Of a stretch of DNA of 64,000 bases, positions 42,901 to 53,669 are shown piece after piece. The stretch spans positions 186,001 to 250,000 of the forward strand of contig JAACJK010000117.1 in NCBI GenBank assembly GCA_013368325.1. Direction: 5' to 3'. How positions within the stretch are numbered: the stretch's first letter is position 1; each line of letters starts with the position of its first letter. The notes beneath the pieces are model-generated. The model saw only the letters and a program-made list of their open reading frames with translations. It ran no database searches and had not been told where the DNA came from. The position numbers were made by a program, and so were the translations under genes. This stretch comes from Ephemerocybe angulata (Eukaryota; Basidiomycota; Agaricomycetes; Agaricales; Psathyrellaceae).

Positions 42901-44438
42901 GGTTTATCTTCCTCCGCTTTGGGCGCTATCTCCACCTCGACCATATCACCTTCATCCTCCTCATCGTCGAAGCGGAAGTGTTTCGGAAGCTTGGACTGGG
43001 ACTTGGGAGGTGATTCACGGAAGGAGCCGAATGATGAGGGGTGGGGGTTGGAAGACCATGAAGCTGCTGAGGGTGCGGAGGAAGGGGTACCTGGGATGAG
43101 ACCCGCGACCTTGCTACGTGGAGTCAACGTCTCGAAAAAGTCGCTCGTTGGCATGGGGTGCTCATCCGTAGGGTTTGAGATTCCTTCGGGGGTGGCTGCT
43201 CCAGAAGGCATGGATGGACCGGCGCCAGGAGCCTTGTTGGCATCCAGGATGATATCGTCTGCAGCGGGCGGCGTCTTGCAGGAGCTTGGAAGTGCATGGT
43301 TCGTCCCGTCACTGACGGACTGGGTGGTCGCCGTGCTCGTTTCGATCCTCGTGGAATTGGGGATACCCGGTGCGACGTTCTCAGCTAAAGCTCCGGTGAT
43401 ATCCATAGAGTCTCCATCAGAGACCTTGGCGAGAGGGGAAGGAGCTGTAGCGTCTCTCGAACCCGTGAGGCCGTTATTCAGGCCGTTGGCGCTCTTGTTT
43501 TCCCCGACGTCTGCGGCTCCGTCAGCCCGATTCGCTGCAGCATTCACAGGTGTCAGATGTGGGGACATGGGGGATTTGCCGTCAACATTCATTGAATCCG
43601 AGGCCGCAGCCGCTGGCGCCCCTGGAGAAGTTTTAGTTGTGACAACGATATCAGTAGAATTATTCTGCTCACCAGCCTGTCCCATGGGTACATCATCAGC
43701 CTTTCTGCTCGAAGAACCACTGCTACTGGCACCCTGCCCAACCGAGCTGGCCTTGATTGCATTTACCCTGGCGTTGCTAGCACGGTGATCGGGAGGGGGA
43801 TTCCTGCTGTTATTTCCAGGGCCGGGAGTACCTGGGGCCACAGGAACCTTTGGCTTGTAACTGGCGTCTATTCGGGTTACCTTCTTTGCCGGGGGCTTTG
43901 GGGGAGGTTTCTGGGCCGGAGCCTTATTCGCCTTCTTTCCCAATGGAACCATCTCTTTCCAGGCGTGACTCTGTAGCATGCGGCTCTTCGTCGCACCTTC
44001 CTTCACGTTGTTGTTTAAAACATGCGTTTGTCCGTCTCCCTCGGGATTTAAGTCCGTTGGGTTGACCTGCGCCGTCGACGTGAGGGTCCCAGATCCGATG
44101 GACATGCTGGCCAGACTATCCGCGACGAGACGTGCTTGCGCTGTTAGTGTAGCGCTAGTCGGGCGTACAGAGCTGGTGTGGGCCTTTGAGGACGAGGCAT
44201 GTGGCGTAGATGGACTCGGACGTGAACCAGGAGAAGGAAGTGGGCGCCCTAATGGATCTTCGAGCGGCCGGGTTACTGGGTTGGGCGGTGGTAAATCCGG
44301 GACATAGGGCCTTTGAGGGAGTATTGAAGACGGAGACGGGGACGTAGGTCGAGTATTCGGTGGCTTAGTAGGTGTGGGTTGGGTTGGGTTATATGGTGTG
44401 CGAGACGACGCGCTCGAAGTGCTTTGATTGCTGTTCAT
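39932..44438 (-). CDS. Large disordered protein B with FG-like repeats, paralogue of protein A (unknown function)
   Basis: About 1,460 residues in three exons. From the ATG at 44438, exon 1 is Ser/Pro/Thr-rich. An intron (about 42793-42869) joins KTSTQ to DPVDHDLGYDLYMAPQSANP. The long middle exon holds nine copies of a roughly 30-residue unit centred on PI(T/S)VFG (41880-42480), a TPKTKA array, and repeated NAPPLGSTPSL units (41170-41400). The conserved C-terminal islands follow: NAFWDVLTALD, GWWLAVASQETAMEREVKR, REMARNRRF, KRCREDDDD, the last intron, DSKRKRRAY, then PQVWGAVKSLFHSLGGRA and a 17-residue tandem duplicate ending in QDYYY. Basic clusters suggest a nuclear protein. An upstream exon (44474-44788) may belong to it. 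Confidence 0.75.
40028..40129 (-). repeat. 51-bp tandem duplication inside disordered protein B
   Basis: Two adjacent 51-base units (40028-40078 and 40079-40129) differ at three or four positions and encode two copies of SLFEGGEYGGYGYEEV-type sequence. The reading frame is kept. The acidic, Gly/Tyr-rich unit resembles low-complexity aromatic sequences. The high identity indicates recent origin. Confidence 0.9.
41788..41866 (-). repeat. 18-bp repeat array encoding TPKTKA
   Basis: Four to five copies of an 18-base unit (GCCTTGGTCTTCGGGGTA on the plus strand) encode Thr-Pro-Lys-Thr-Lys-Ala on the minus strand. The copies are nearly identical, so the array is young and probably length-variable. 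The lysines form a basic patch between the FG-like repeats and the Pro-rich region. Confidence 0.85.
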
Positions 44439-44473
44439 TTCGGCCTTAATTGGATGCTGTTAGATTGCTGGTA

Positions 44474-44788
44474 TTAGGTTCGTATGAATTTGACAGCTAT
44501 GGCGAAATACGAGTGGACTGGAGGTGGTAAATACCTTTCGTCAAAGCGAAATTGCGCAGGGGGAAAGATGTAGTTGTTCAGGGGGACAATGTGGTTGCGA
44601 AGATGAAAGGGGTATGTGCTCTTCAGTGCCTTTATTTCCGCCTCCATAAAGCGGGCATCAATGGCTTGACTTTGGGACCAGGCGGTGTTACAGCTGTGGT
44701 TGCCGGGTTCTTGTTTTTCGGCAGCTAATTGTTGTGCAAGGTTTTCCTGGTCGTTGAAGGCAGGACAAGGACAGAGGTACGGCTGCAT
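44474..44788 (-). CDS. Possible 5' exon of disordered protein B, or a separate small protein
   Basis: From the ATG at 44788 the frame reads MQPYLCPCPAFNDQENLAQQ and continues through NHSCNTAWSQSQAIDARFME to QFRFDER, ending at 44474 if unspliced. The longer reading back to 44851 starts at GTG and has no ATG. A GTATTT donor after FDE could join in frame to an acceptor AACAG at the start of protein B, giving FDE-SNQSTSSASS; the intron would be about 107 nt, long for this genome. A TATA-like element at 45020-45027 lies upstream, and the first substantial ATG after it is this one, which favours the joined model. Confidence 0.35.
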   Translation of the reverse strand: MQPYLCPCPAFNDQENLAQQLAAEKQEPGNHSCNTAWSQSQAIDARFMEAEIKALKSTYPFHLRNHIVPLNNYIFPPAQFRFDERYLPPPVHSYFAIAVKFIRT

Positions 44789-45019
44789 ATCGTCGGACTT
44801 TGACTTTTTGTTTTCCGTTTCCTGGTCACCACGAGGGCGTTTGTGCGCCACACTAATTCATGGGCGCCTACTCTATTTGGTGATGGTGGCGGTGTTTCAC
44901 GTTAACAAAGGCGAATTCCGAGTCGGCAGCTGGGCAAACTCAAAAACTCGTAGCCCAAGCTTGATCGTGAATTCGTAGTCTGACCGAGAGCGCACTGTAG
45001 GTCCTTGGACCAGCCGCGC

Positions 45020-45027
45020 TATTTATG
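45020..45027 (-). promoter_or_regulatory. TATA-like element upstream of protein B / its 5' exon
   Basis: CATAAATA-type element on the minus strand about 235 bases before the ATG at 44788. The only ATG between them opens a two-codon upstream frame. Confidence 0.3.
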
Positions 45028-45588
45028 CCCTGACCTCAAATGCTCCGTTGCCCGCAATATCCCTTAAGACTTCGACGCTCGTTCATCTAGGTACTCATGA
45101 ATCTGCAGTGCTCATATGCACCTCTTCCACGAGTCGATTATAAGACTTGTGGGTCAGTGTCAGGATTCGACGTCCAGCGGGACGCGTGGAAGATACAGTG
45201 TGTGACGCTGAGAGCGATGCATATTGGAGATGAGAATGAGATGACTACTATGCTACATATGATGGATGGTCAGCGAGAACAAAAAAGAGTTGTGGATAGG
45301 ATGGAAGGTGAGTGAAAGTAAAAGTATAGCGGTGGTGAAGGGAAAGGGGTAAGTACTTGGTGTCGTGAACAGCAAGTCTCCAATGGCTGTGGAAAGAGTA
45401 GAGACGAAGATCAATAAGAATCTCTGACCGCGTACTGGTATGTGATCTCGAAGTGTTTGTCACTGGAGCGAACACCAAGCGAGCAACCGAAAAAGAAACA
45501 GAAGCGTCCCCAACAACCCAGCGCAAAACAAAAAAGCAATCATACAACAAAGGGAAAAAGAAAAAAACCACAGAAAAACGGCACGCGC
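45028..45588. other. Intergenic, no gene seen
   Basis: Includes an A-rich stretch (45475-45580), which on the minus strand is the T-rich 3' flank of the RING gene. No supported gene. Confidence 0.5.
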
Positions 45589-48500
45589 TCACAGGTCCAC
45601 ATCCAGTGCGACCCTACACAACGGACACGTCTGACTCCTCAGCAACCAGCTTTGCAAGCACCCGTCATGAAAAGCATGCTGGCAGAGCGACGTCAACGCA
45701 GCCATCTGCTCCACCTTGAACTGGGACAGACAGATCCCACAGCTATCCACCCTCTTTCCACACAACTTGAACTTCAGCTTCACCCGCCCGTCCTTCGTCA
45801 CGCGCCGCCGCTCCAGCTCAATACACCCGAGGAGGGAGATATTGCCATTGCCAGGAACGGTGCGGCTGGAACTGGTGGGGGATTCGAGGAGGCTGCGGCT
45901 GGCGGGCAGGCCCTCGATGGTGCTGTCGGTCGTGTCGCTGGCGCCCGCTGCGTCCTCGTCGACAAGGCTAGGGAACTTGTAGCTCCTGGCACTGTATTCG
46001 GTGTTCTTCGCGAGGATGTCCGGTGTTCCTGGCTTTCGCCACGAGATGCGTGAAGGGAGGTGGTGCTGGAGGGATGGAACCGGGGACGGGGATCCGCGGG
46101 CCCTAGGAACTCCGCTAGCATGAGCAGGGCCTTCGTTGGGCGGGGTAGGATTTAGCGTCTGCGTGGGCTGGACAAGTGTAGAGTCTGCACCGACCCCTCC
46201 CTCTCCTTGAATTCGACTCATGTCGGGCTGGGGTGGCGCAGGAGGACAACTCACGTCGTAATTTGACCCATCGCGCAACCGCTCGTCGTCATCGGCAAGC
46301 TGCGACGCAAACAGGTCGAGATCTGTGATCTCCGAGTACACAGGCCCGGGAGCGGGTTCGACATGATCTGCTCCTTCTCGCCGAGCCATTGGAGCGGGTG
46401 TAGAGGAGAGGGTGGGCATAAAATCGAGGGTTCCGACTGGGGCGCAGAGAGGGGTAGGGGCTAGAATGCCTGCGGTCGCGATCGGGGAAGCGGGAGTGTC
46501 AGAGAGGTCGAGGAGGTCGCCTGTGAACGGCGCAAAGTCCGAATCCGACTCGTTACCATCCAACGTCGAGCCGTCGTCAAGATCAATGAGAAGCCCCTCC
46601 TTGCAAGTCGGCAAGCGCGATAGGATAGGGGTTTCAAAGAACTCTTCGTTCGGTGCGAAGGTCGAGTCGATGTGCGGCCTTGGCTGGCTGGAGGGCGGAC
46701 GCGGCAACGGTCTCCCAGGATAGTGATGGCGTGTAGGAGTGACCGGCTCCTCAACGAAAGGCGACGGTGCTCTGGAAAAAACAGGCGGTTGCTCAGCCAA
46801 TGGAGGTGGGGTCCAGCGGATATGTTTTGAAACTCCGCGCTCCAAAGGCATGTCCGGGCGGGCCGGAGCGGGCGCCAAGGCCGGCGCTTGAGGCTGAGAT
46901 GGAGGAGGACTGGATGTTGTTGGAGAACTGTCGGCGAGGGGGAGGTTAGATTTGAGCGGAGTGGACGGTAATGGCGTATCGACTGCCTTCCAGAAAGATG
47001 AATCAAGCGTGGCAAGCTCTGCCTCAGCAGGCGTAAATGCGTCCATGCTCAGAGGAGATGGGCGTGCAACGTGCGCGGTCACGGAGTTTCTGGGAATGAT
47101 GGATTGGTGGGGAGGGGATAAGCTCGTAGGAACATTTTGGGGTAGCCTCGTGCGGACAGTCGTTAAGACCGGCTCGAGAGGAACGGGAATGGGGACCTGG
47201 ATGCGGGGAGGGGTAGGGGCAGGTGATCTCCGCACATGCCGTTGAACGAAAGGTACCTTTCGATCCCGCTGAGAGAGAGGGTGGACGGAATTGTGAGGGT
47301 TTTCTTGAGGGGCAGGTGGCTGTCGTTGAGCTGGAGGAGGTGGTGGCAGTGATGGCTGGGATGGTGATTGTGGAAGCAGCTGTGTTGGGGACTGGGCAGC
47401 GAGAGAGGCCTGAAGAGATCGATATTTGTCCACAGTAGGGGCGCCATAGGTGAAGCTAACGCTTCGAGTAGGCGAAGAGGCTGAAGCTGGAGATGTACAC
47501 TGACAAGCTTCGACAACCGACAGCAGGCTGGACGGAGCTTCGTCTGTATCGTCGGCTGACAGCTCTTCCCAGGAATCCAAGGCTTCAGGTGACATAGGAA
47601 GGTCCTTCGGTCTGTCTTTCTTGGACGAGAAAAACCTCCGCTTTTCCGATTTTCCATTGGTAGATGATGATAGAGGCAACCTCAGGAAAGACGCCGTTGC
47701 GAGAGAGGTGGTGCTCCTGAAGAACGTTGAGCCCTTCGGAGACTGCATGTAGGGCGACGTTCCAGGAGTCGGATGGGCTGTCTGAGGGCGATCTCCAGTC
47801 TGCGGCGTCTTTGAGGGGAATATGGTGCGAAGGGGAGACAAGGATAGAAACCGGCGTTTTGGCGACGCGACCACGGGGGTCTGTGGATCACCAGAGCCAT
47901 CAAGGAGTGCAGCGAGGTCGAGGGTTGGGCGCTGCTGGGTCCTGCCGCGAGTCTCGAGACCTGTTGAAGGCTTCGTCGGGGCTTCGTCACTCGTACGAGC
48001 CGTCGGGCTGGGAAACTCGACACCGCGTCGATGACGCCAATCCTCTCTGACCCTCGTGGCGAGATCGGTGCCAGATGGTAGGCCATGGTCGGGCGGGACT
48101 GAGCCGCTCTCGATTATTAGCAACGAGTCATCGGAGTCCGAATTGGACTCGGGCTCCGTATTACTGTCGTTCACGTTTGTCACTTCTTGCGGTGGCCATT
48201 GCGATGAAGCGACTGATTGGGGGGGCATCGATGGTAATGGCATGGTACCCGGAATGAAGGTGCCCACGGGTGAGGCGACGGTCGACACCAAGGTCAACGT
48301 GCTCGGGCAAATCGACAGCGCCGGCGTCGAAATGGCCTCCTGGAACGACGGAGGGGGGTAGTTTGGGACAGCTGGGACCATGAGCACTTTAACGGAGGAC
48401 AGAACATGCCCACGTACCATCGTTCAAATCGGCGAGCCCAGGACGGTCCTGGCGACTGTTACGAGCACCCCTCCGGGTGCTGGTACGAGCGGCGCTAGTA

Positions 48501-48712
48501 ATTCGAGGAGAGATTGGGCCGACATTAAACCTTTCTTCATCCGGCCGGGAGCTTCTCTCTGCTCTGGGTCGAGGTTTGGCTCCCCCTTTGCGACTCCTGC
48601 TCTGCCTGGAGAGGTCAGAGCTCTCGGGGGCGCCGCTGGCGCTTCTACCAGGGCTTATTCCGGGTGGAAACGGCGTCAGAGAGGCTGCGTCCGCGTATCT
48701 CGTCGAAGACAT
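45589..48712 (-). CDS. RING-H2 E3 ubiquitin ligase-like protein with long disordered region
   Basis: About 1,020 residues in two exons. The start at 48712 gives MSSTRYADAASLTPFPPGIS; an intron (about 48376-48414) joins GLADLND to AVPNYPPPSFQEA. More than 900 residues are Ser/Pro/Thr-rich and without recognisable domain. The C-terminal 50 residues form a C3H2C3 RING-H2 finger: CGICLSQF, then LCQHAFHDGCLQSWL, then TCPLC, with all eight zinc ligands in order. Just before it are LLGCIELERRRVTKDGRVKL and KFKLCGKRVDSC, a conserved basic lead-in. No transmembrane helix. A role as ubiquitin ligase follows from the finger; substrates and pathway are unknown. Confidence 0.85.
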
Positions 48713-49295
48713 TGGAAAAAGTCAAAGAGGGACGAAGAAGGCTTGAGGGAACATGCGACGGCCACACGCCTCGAGCCTTGCTGGGTTTGGTGGTGCTTTT
48801 ATTTGGTCGATAGCCCCCGTTGGTCCGATACTCCGCAAGAGCCTACGGTGCGGCGTGATAACATGGTTAGATTGTGATAATCCCTGGGTCGTGGAGGCCT
48901 GCACTGTGCTGGCCGAAGCCAACGAATGCACAAGCTCCGTCACCAAGTCCGTTCCGGCGTACAGTCAGCTTTCCCACATTGATTTAGAGCCGGCGGAATC
49001 TCGATAGGGGCAAACGGGGCGAGGGCCAGTCCGCTGACCCAGGGTTGTGCCTCGTTCCAGCATCGTGGTCTGGTCATTCAGATCTCTTGGATGTTCACTA
49101 CCATATAGAGGAGTGGTTCCCCCATGTGCCCGAGCTTGAATCGGATTTCTATCTGCCTTTCAGGGTCCTTACGATCTGGAGTAGTTCATGACGCCGTAGA
49201 ATTAAATAACCAATGTAGCCCGAACAGAATCTCTATAGTATAGTACATAACTTCTTCCCCATTTTCCGTTATTCGATCTTCGTGGCCTCCTGCGT
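48713..49295. other. Intergenic, no gene seen
   Basis: RING gene promoter and the 3' region of the first microprotein gene. A plus-strand 84-codon frame at 48753-49007 shows no domain or splice support. Confidence 0.5.
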
Positions 49296-49680
49296 TTACT
49301 GAGCTTCTCCTTTGACAGCACCCGGGACCCGCTCTTTACCGCTCCCAGGAATGGGGGCTCCAGAGGCGACTTCAGACACCTGGGAAGAGCTCATAGCTTT
49401 GTCCGTTCCACCAGCCCCTTGCCCTGGGTTATCTATGCCTGTATTCAGTGATAGTCAGAAAGGGCAGGATGTGGCACTACGAACGGTACGGTGACGATAA
49501 GCCCTCTTTCGACTTGACATCTTTTCCCATATAGTACATGGCGCCCAGACCCACTGTACAGGCTGTCACTATCATAACAGCCTACAGAGACAAGTTCATC
49601 CTGGAGCTCACATCCGAGAATGTTCGACTCACCATGGGGGTTCCTCGCTTTTGGAATGATCTCGCGCCGACTTGGTCCAT
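49296..49680 (-). CDS. Single-span microprotein P1 (unknown)
   Basis: About 94 residues in three exons, too broken for simple frame scanning. Exon 1 from the ATG at 49680 encodes MDQVGARSFQKRGTPM. After an intron with GTGAGT and CTGTAG borders, exon 2 begins with a membrane helix (AVMIVTACTVGLGAMYYM) and continues GKDVKSKEGL. A less regular intron leads to a Gly/Ser/Ala-rich tail ending VPGAVKGEAQ. A TATA-like box lies 85-92 bases upstream. A short basic exon, a helix and a polar tail resembles mitochondrial or ER one-span microproteins. Same-strand neighbours P2 and P3 share the layout. Confidence 0.6.
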
Positions 49681-49764
49681 GATTATGTCTGTGGCGTTGG
49701 TATGCTAAGTAATGGTGCGTGGTGGTCTTCGATAAAAGTGATGAATTTCGGGAGACAGTGCGAC

Positions 49765-49772
49765 CTTAAATA
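49765..49772 (-). promoter_or_regulatory. TATA-like box of microprotein P1
   Basis: TATTTAAG on the minus strand, about 85 bases upstream of the ATG at 49680. Confidence 0.4.
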
Positions 49773-50157
49773 CCGGCAAGAAGAGCCACTGGAGACCGGA
49801 CTCCAGAGCCCTTTCATGCATGACGTCATTTGCCCCTATGGTATACATACCCCCACCGCAGCCAAGACCTAGCAGTTGAGAGGAATGGAGTGCGTCGCTG
49901 TAAGCACCCAGTATTATCTCGGAAAATCAAAGTTATCTGGTGCTCTATATCGAGCTTCCTAATGGCCAGGCCTCACAGATATCACAAAAACCGAAATAAG
50001 CGCCCATAAATATATCGGGACAAATACAGAGAACACAGGACCATACACGTTGCTTCTGAACCCTTGCTTCAATCACATCTGGCCTATCTTGCCTTTCTTC
50101 TACCACTAATACTCCTTGTACCCAGTTGCATCCTCCTTCGAATCGCTGTGGTCGACG
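49773..50157. other. Spacer between microproteins P1 and P2
   Basis: P1 promoter and P2 3' flank; no gene seen. Confidence 0.5.
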
Positions 50158-50392
50158 TTACTTCGCCTCAGCGGGTTGCGGGCGGCCCGCATCAGAGCGC
50201 GCCCTATCCGACTGTGTGTCGGGCTGGTGCTTCACTATGTAGTAGATCCCTCCTATGGCCACTGCTGCACCTGCAATGTAGATTGCCGGCTGTAGGTGAA
50301 GATAATCAGTACGTAAGATCTGACATTGAGTTAAGCGCCAGGCGTACGAATGGTTGACCTTTCTTTCCGAGATCTTTGGGGAGGTTATTCAT
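50158..50392 (-). CDS. Single-span microprotein P2 (unknown)
   Basis: 58 residues in two exons. Exon 1 from the ATG at 50392 reads MNNLPKDLGKKGQPF. A 58-nt intron (GTACGC to CTACAG) is followed by exon 2, which opens with the helix PAIYIAGAAVAIGGIYYIV and has a short charged tail (KHQPDTQSDRARSD) ending PAEAK at 50158. The exon arithmetic is exact and phase 0. A TATATAAA box lies 89-96 bases upstream. Layout matches P1 and P3: a basic Gly/Lys N-terminus, an intron immediately before the helix, then a polar tail. Function unknown. Confidence 0.6.
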
Positions 50393-50480
50393 GTTGTTCG
50401 TAGAGATTTGGGCAAAAGTTTGAGTGAGCCTGGCGTTAAATGTGAAGGATGTTTCGGTTGCACTAAGGGGTGCATCTCGG

Positions 50481-50488
50481 TTTATATA
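50481..50488 (-). promoter_or_regulatory. TATA box of microprotein P2
   Basis: TATATAAA on the minus strand, 89-96 bases upstream of the ATG at 50392. A clear own promoter element argues against read-through from P3. Confidence 0.55.
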
Positions 50489-50752
50489 TCCAATGGATGC
50501 TGGGAAACTGCTGGAAACTGCCAGACTTCTGGTGACGTCGCGATCATAGTCATACGCCTGCGCGTATGACTACATAAGGCAGGTTCTCAGACCTGGCGAG
50601 TGTGTCTCTGGTGTAGACCATGCTACGTTGTCGATACAAGAATGGGCACAGTCGATTGGGCTAGATGAAATTACATGGTAAAGATACAAATACAAAATGA
50701 ACTACTTAGACAACATCGCAGAGCAACAAAAAAAACAACACCGATTCACAAT

Positions 50753-51185
50753 CTACCACTTATGCGCAGACGTATAGTTCCTAGTCGCATCATGCAGATC
50801 CAAATTCTTCGCCTGTCTCGGGAACTGTGGGTGTGCCCCACGCCTCTCCCTTTCACGCGCAGCGGCCGGGTCGATGATAGTAGCCTTCGTCCCAAGGTGA
50901 TCATTCTCAACTGGGAAATAGAAGAAGCCTTCAATCAGTTCGGGTGCCAAGTAGGTTTTGAGGACGAGTCTGGGTGAAGGACGTACTCAGAGATGCGTGA
51001 CCTGTATCGAACCTCGTCTGCCTCTGGAGGATCCTGTCGATGAAGAAAAACGTCCCGACGCAGCCGGCGGCGCATAACATGAACTATAAGACATGGGAGA
51101 GCGTGAGTTGGGAAGTGGACGTGCGTGGGGTAGTGGTTCTTACCAGCCTGGTACCGCCGTTCTGTGCGTAGTATCTTGCGTCCAT
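50753..51185 (-). CDS. Single-span microprotein P3 (unknown)
   Basis: About 98 residues in three exons. Exon 1 from the ATG at 51185 encodes MDARYYAQNGGTRL. An intron beginning GTAAGA and ending TTATAG precedes the helix FMLCAAGCVGTFFFI and DRILQRQTRFDTGHASL. A second intron (GTACGT to TTCCCAG) joins to IENDHLGTKATIIDPAAARE and a basic, Asn/Asp-rich tail ending SAHKW. A TATA box lies about 120 bases upstream. It is the most polar of the three. The cysteines inside the helix are unusual for a plain anchor. Function unknown; a respiratory-chain or organelle microprotein is one guess. Confidence 0.6.
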
Positions 51186-51304
51186 AGTGGCAGAAAAGGG
51201 TAAGAAAGTAGTGACTATCGCGTCGATACGCAGTTGGTGGGAGACGTTGGGTGCTGGACGAAGGGCAAGCAAACTATTGAGATTCGAGATACCCTCTAGT
51301 CGCG

Positions 51305-51312
51305 TTATATAG
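51305..51312 (-). promoter_or_regulatory. TATA box of microprotein P3
   Basis: CTATATAA on the minus strand, about 120 bases upstream of the ATG at 51185. Confidence 0.45.
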
Positions 51313-51462
51313 GTCTCGCAAGTGGGAATCATGTAAGCAGTCAATTGAAACTTGTCTAACCCGCTCCCCAATACAGTTCCAAAAGCGGCAACCGAGCTAG
51401 ACACAGTGGAGAACTGCGCGTATGGGTAAGCTTGGGATTAATGTGGTTACTGCTACACAAGT

Positions 51463-52799
51463 CTAGGCGGCGAAAATGCCGATACTCGATCGCGTGTTAC
51501 CAGAGCTGTCGACCAGAAGGGCGTCCTGCGAATATAAAAAGGGATGAGCAATGCCCCTTGCCAGGCAGAATTTTGTCAACATTCAGACTCACCGCGCACG
51601 AAGACCCCAAATTAGCATTGCCAATCCAGCCAGGCTCCCAGTAGAGAACGCCGGTCCCACGTCCGTTGGGCAGATTCTGCACAATGCTCTTGACGTTGTT
51701 GAACCATGAGGTTTGGCCGGCCGCAGAGACGGGGTAGTTCGCGCTCAGAGATACCCCTGAGCAGACGGCGGGCCAGTTCGTTTCGACGACCATGACCTCC
51801 TACACACCCAGCTTTGAACACCCACACATCACAACGAAAGGAGAAGTTGAAGCGCACCTTGTTATACTTATTCACGAGGTTCGTCAAGCTGGACTTGAGC
51901 GCGTCAGGTGTGGCGCCCGTGCCATAGAACGGATACAAGCTGAACGACAACACGTCCACATCGGCGGGCTGCAGCTTTCCGGGGAGGTAGACACCGCTGA
52001 AGAACCAGTTCACAGCGTTATAGTCCCAGCCATTCGCGAGGTGGATCATGGTCTTCACGGAGGAGGAGGCAGCTCGGGCGCCCGCTGCTGCAGAGTGGAG
52101 GAGCTCCGAGAGGTTGTTGAAGTTGTTGTTGCTCACGCGTCCGACGGGCCAGAGCATGCCGCTGTTGATTTCATTCCCGAGCTGTGGGTAGGAATTATGA
52201 AGGGATGCCATTGTTAGGGGAGGAGGGGCTGTACGAACCTCGATGTATTTGGCGGGTGTTCCTTGATTTTGGAACGCGAGGACAACGTCCCGGGTGTATC
52301 TGTCGTGTTCAAAGGGAACTTAAGCGCCCAGCACCTTACGCTCTGATGTGCCTCCCATGAACTTACGTGTATATCTGAGTATTCAGCCCAGCCAAGTCCT
52401 TCGGCCACGCAGATGGAATAGCCTGCTTGCCTGGATCGGCCCCTATAAACCCCATGAATACTTCACCCACCCAACGAAAAGTATGCTGCATTACTCACAA
52501 GTGTCACTGTAGTGAAGATCGACATAGATATCCATGCCGGCGGCAGCAGCGCGCTTCGCGATAGCCAACGCATAGGACAGGCTATACTCAGTATAGGTGT
52601 TGCTCGTCCAGACGCGGATGCGGGCGAGGTTGCATCCGCGGTTCTTCAGGATCGTCTCGAAGGGGAGCGAGGTTCCGTTGTCTTTGTATTTGATGCCTTT
52701 GTTCTCGACGTTTATGAGGGATGAGAAGTCGGCTCCGCGGTAGGTGATAGCTTGGGCTAGCGGAAGAAGGAGGGCTACGAGGAAGCCGTGGAGAAGCAT
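51463..52799 (-). CDS. Secreted GH53 arabinogalactan endo-beta-1,4-galactanase
   Basis: Cleaves beta-1,4-galactan side chains of pectin, outside the cell. The start at 52799 gives a signal peptide (MLLHGFLVALLLPLAQA), with the mature enzyme beginning ITYRGADFSSLINVE. The GH53 barrel shows NLARIRVWTSN, AAAAGMDIYVDLHYSDTWADP, the acid/base glutamate in YIELGNEINSGMLWP, and the nucleophile glutamate in EVMVVETNWP. After that come GRGTGVLYWEPGWIGN and the end segment DALLVDSSGNT, finishing GIFAA. About 345 residues; five or so short introns. All catalytic elements are intact. Likely induced on plant cell-wall material, although no binding site was identified. Confidence 0.93.
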
Positions 52800-53669
52800 G
52801 GCGGGTGGCAGGGTTGGGACTGTGGTCAGTGGGATATGTTTATCTTATAGAGATGGTTTCTAGGGAAGCGAATGTGGTTTCGGGGAATTGGATTCCATGT
52901 GACAGACATTGCGGCTAGGAGAAGTGTTTCGTGTGGGGATTCCGTCCGTGGTCGGGGGAAGTGGATATGGAAGGAGGGGTAGAAAACGGTCTGCACGCGA
53001 ACCATGCACCGATCAGCGAGTTTACCTTCGCCTGTGAGAGTCGTAAAGGATCAAGGAGAAGTAGAGGCTAGTGACACCAGAAGTCGAAGGCGCGTCATGT
53101 GCATGCAAGGAGTGAAGGGCGACGGTTCTATCAGGCCCCGGCTCCCCGAGAACGGATAATTAGCCAGCATGGTGACGAACGCCTGAGAGTCTGCATCGCA
53201 GGAATTTCGGTGGGCGATCGAGCGGCTACATCGAGCACTCTGAGTGCCATAGAAGTATTCGATGCAGCGGGTGCTAAGTAGAAATTGGGAGAAGCAGGGT
53301 GGGTGCAGGCCTCTCGAGTTCTTCGGCGACAGACCGCGGTTGGAGCCCAATCAGCACCTAGTTCTGTTATGGGTGCTCTTCGTATCTGAGGTTACAATTA
53401 GGGCTATTGGGGAATACTTCTGGTCTTTTGGTAGCAGGAATCGTTTGAATATGAGGAAAGTTCGCCATGATGGAAACTATTCAAGTCGGTTCCGCCTTCT
53501 CCGTTCCGCTTGTTCATGTTACGATCTCACGGCATTGACCTGGCTGACAAGCCTTACCAATAGTCATCTGCACCCAGTCACCTCCAATTACTGCTTGCTT
53601 CAAGTTTCAACTCGATTACCACCACCACCACCACCAAGGCCACCCTCGAACTCCCCCCAAGCTCACAAA
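52800..53669. other. Divergent promoter region of GH53 and the LRR gene
   Basis: About 870 bases between two outward-facing starts. A CCA microsatellite (53619-53636) lies just upstream of the LRR start and is probably in its leader. No gene seen. Confidence 0.5.

Noticed and set aside
48753..49007. An 84-codon plus-strand frame starting MRRPHASS
   Set aside because: No signal peptide, domain or splice support; it lies in the RING gene promoter.
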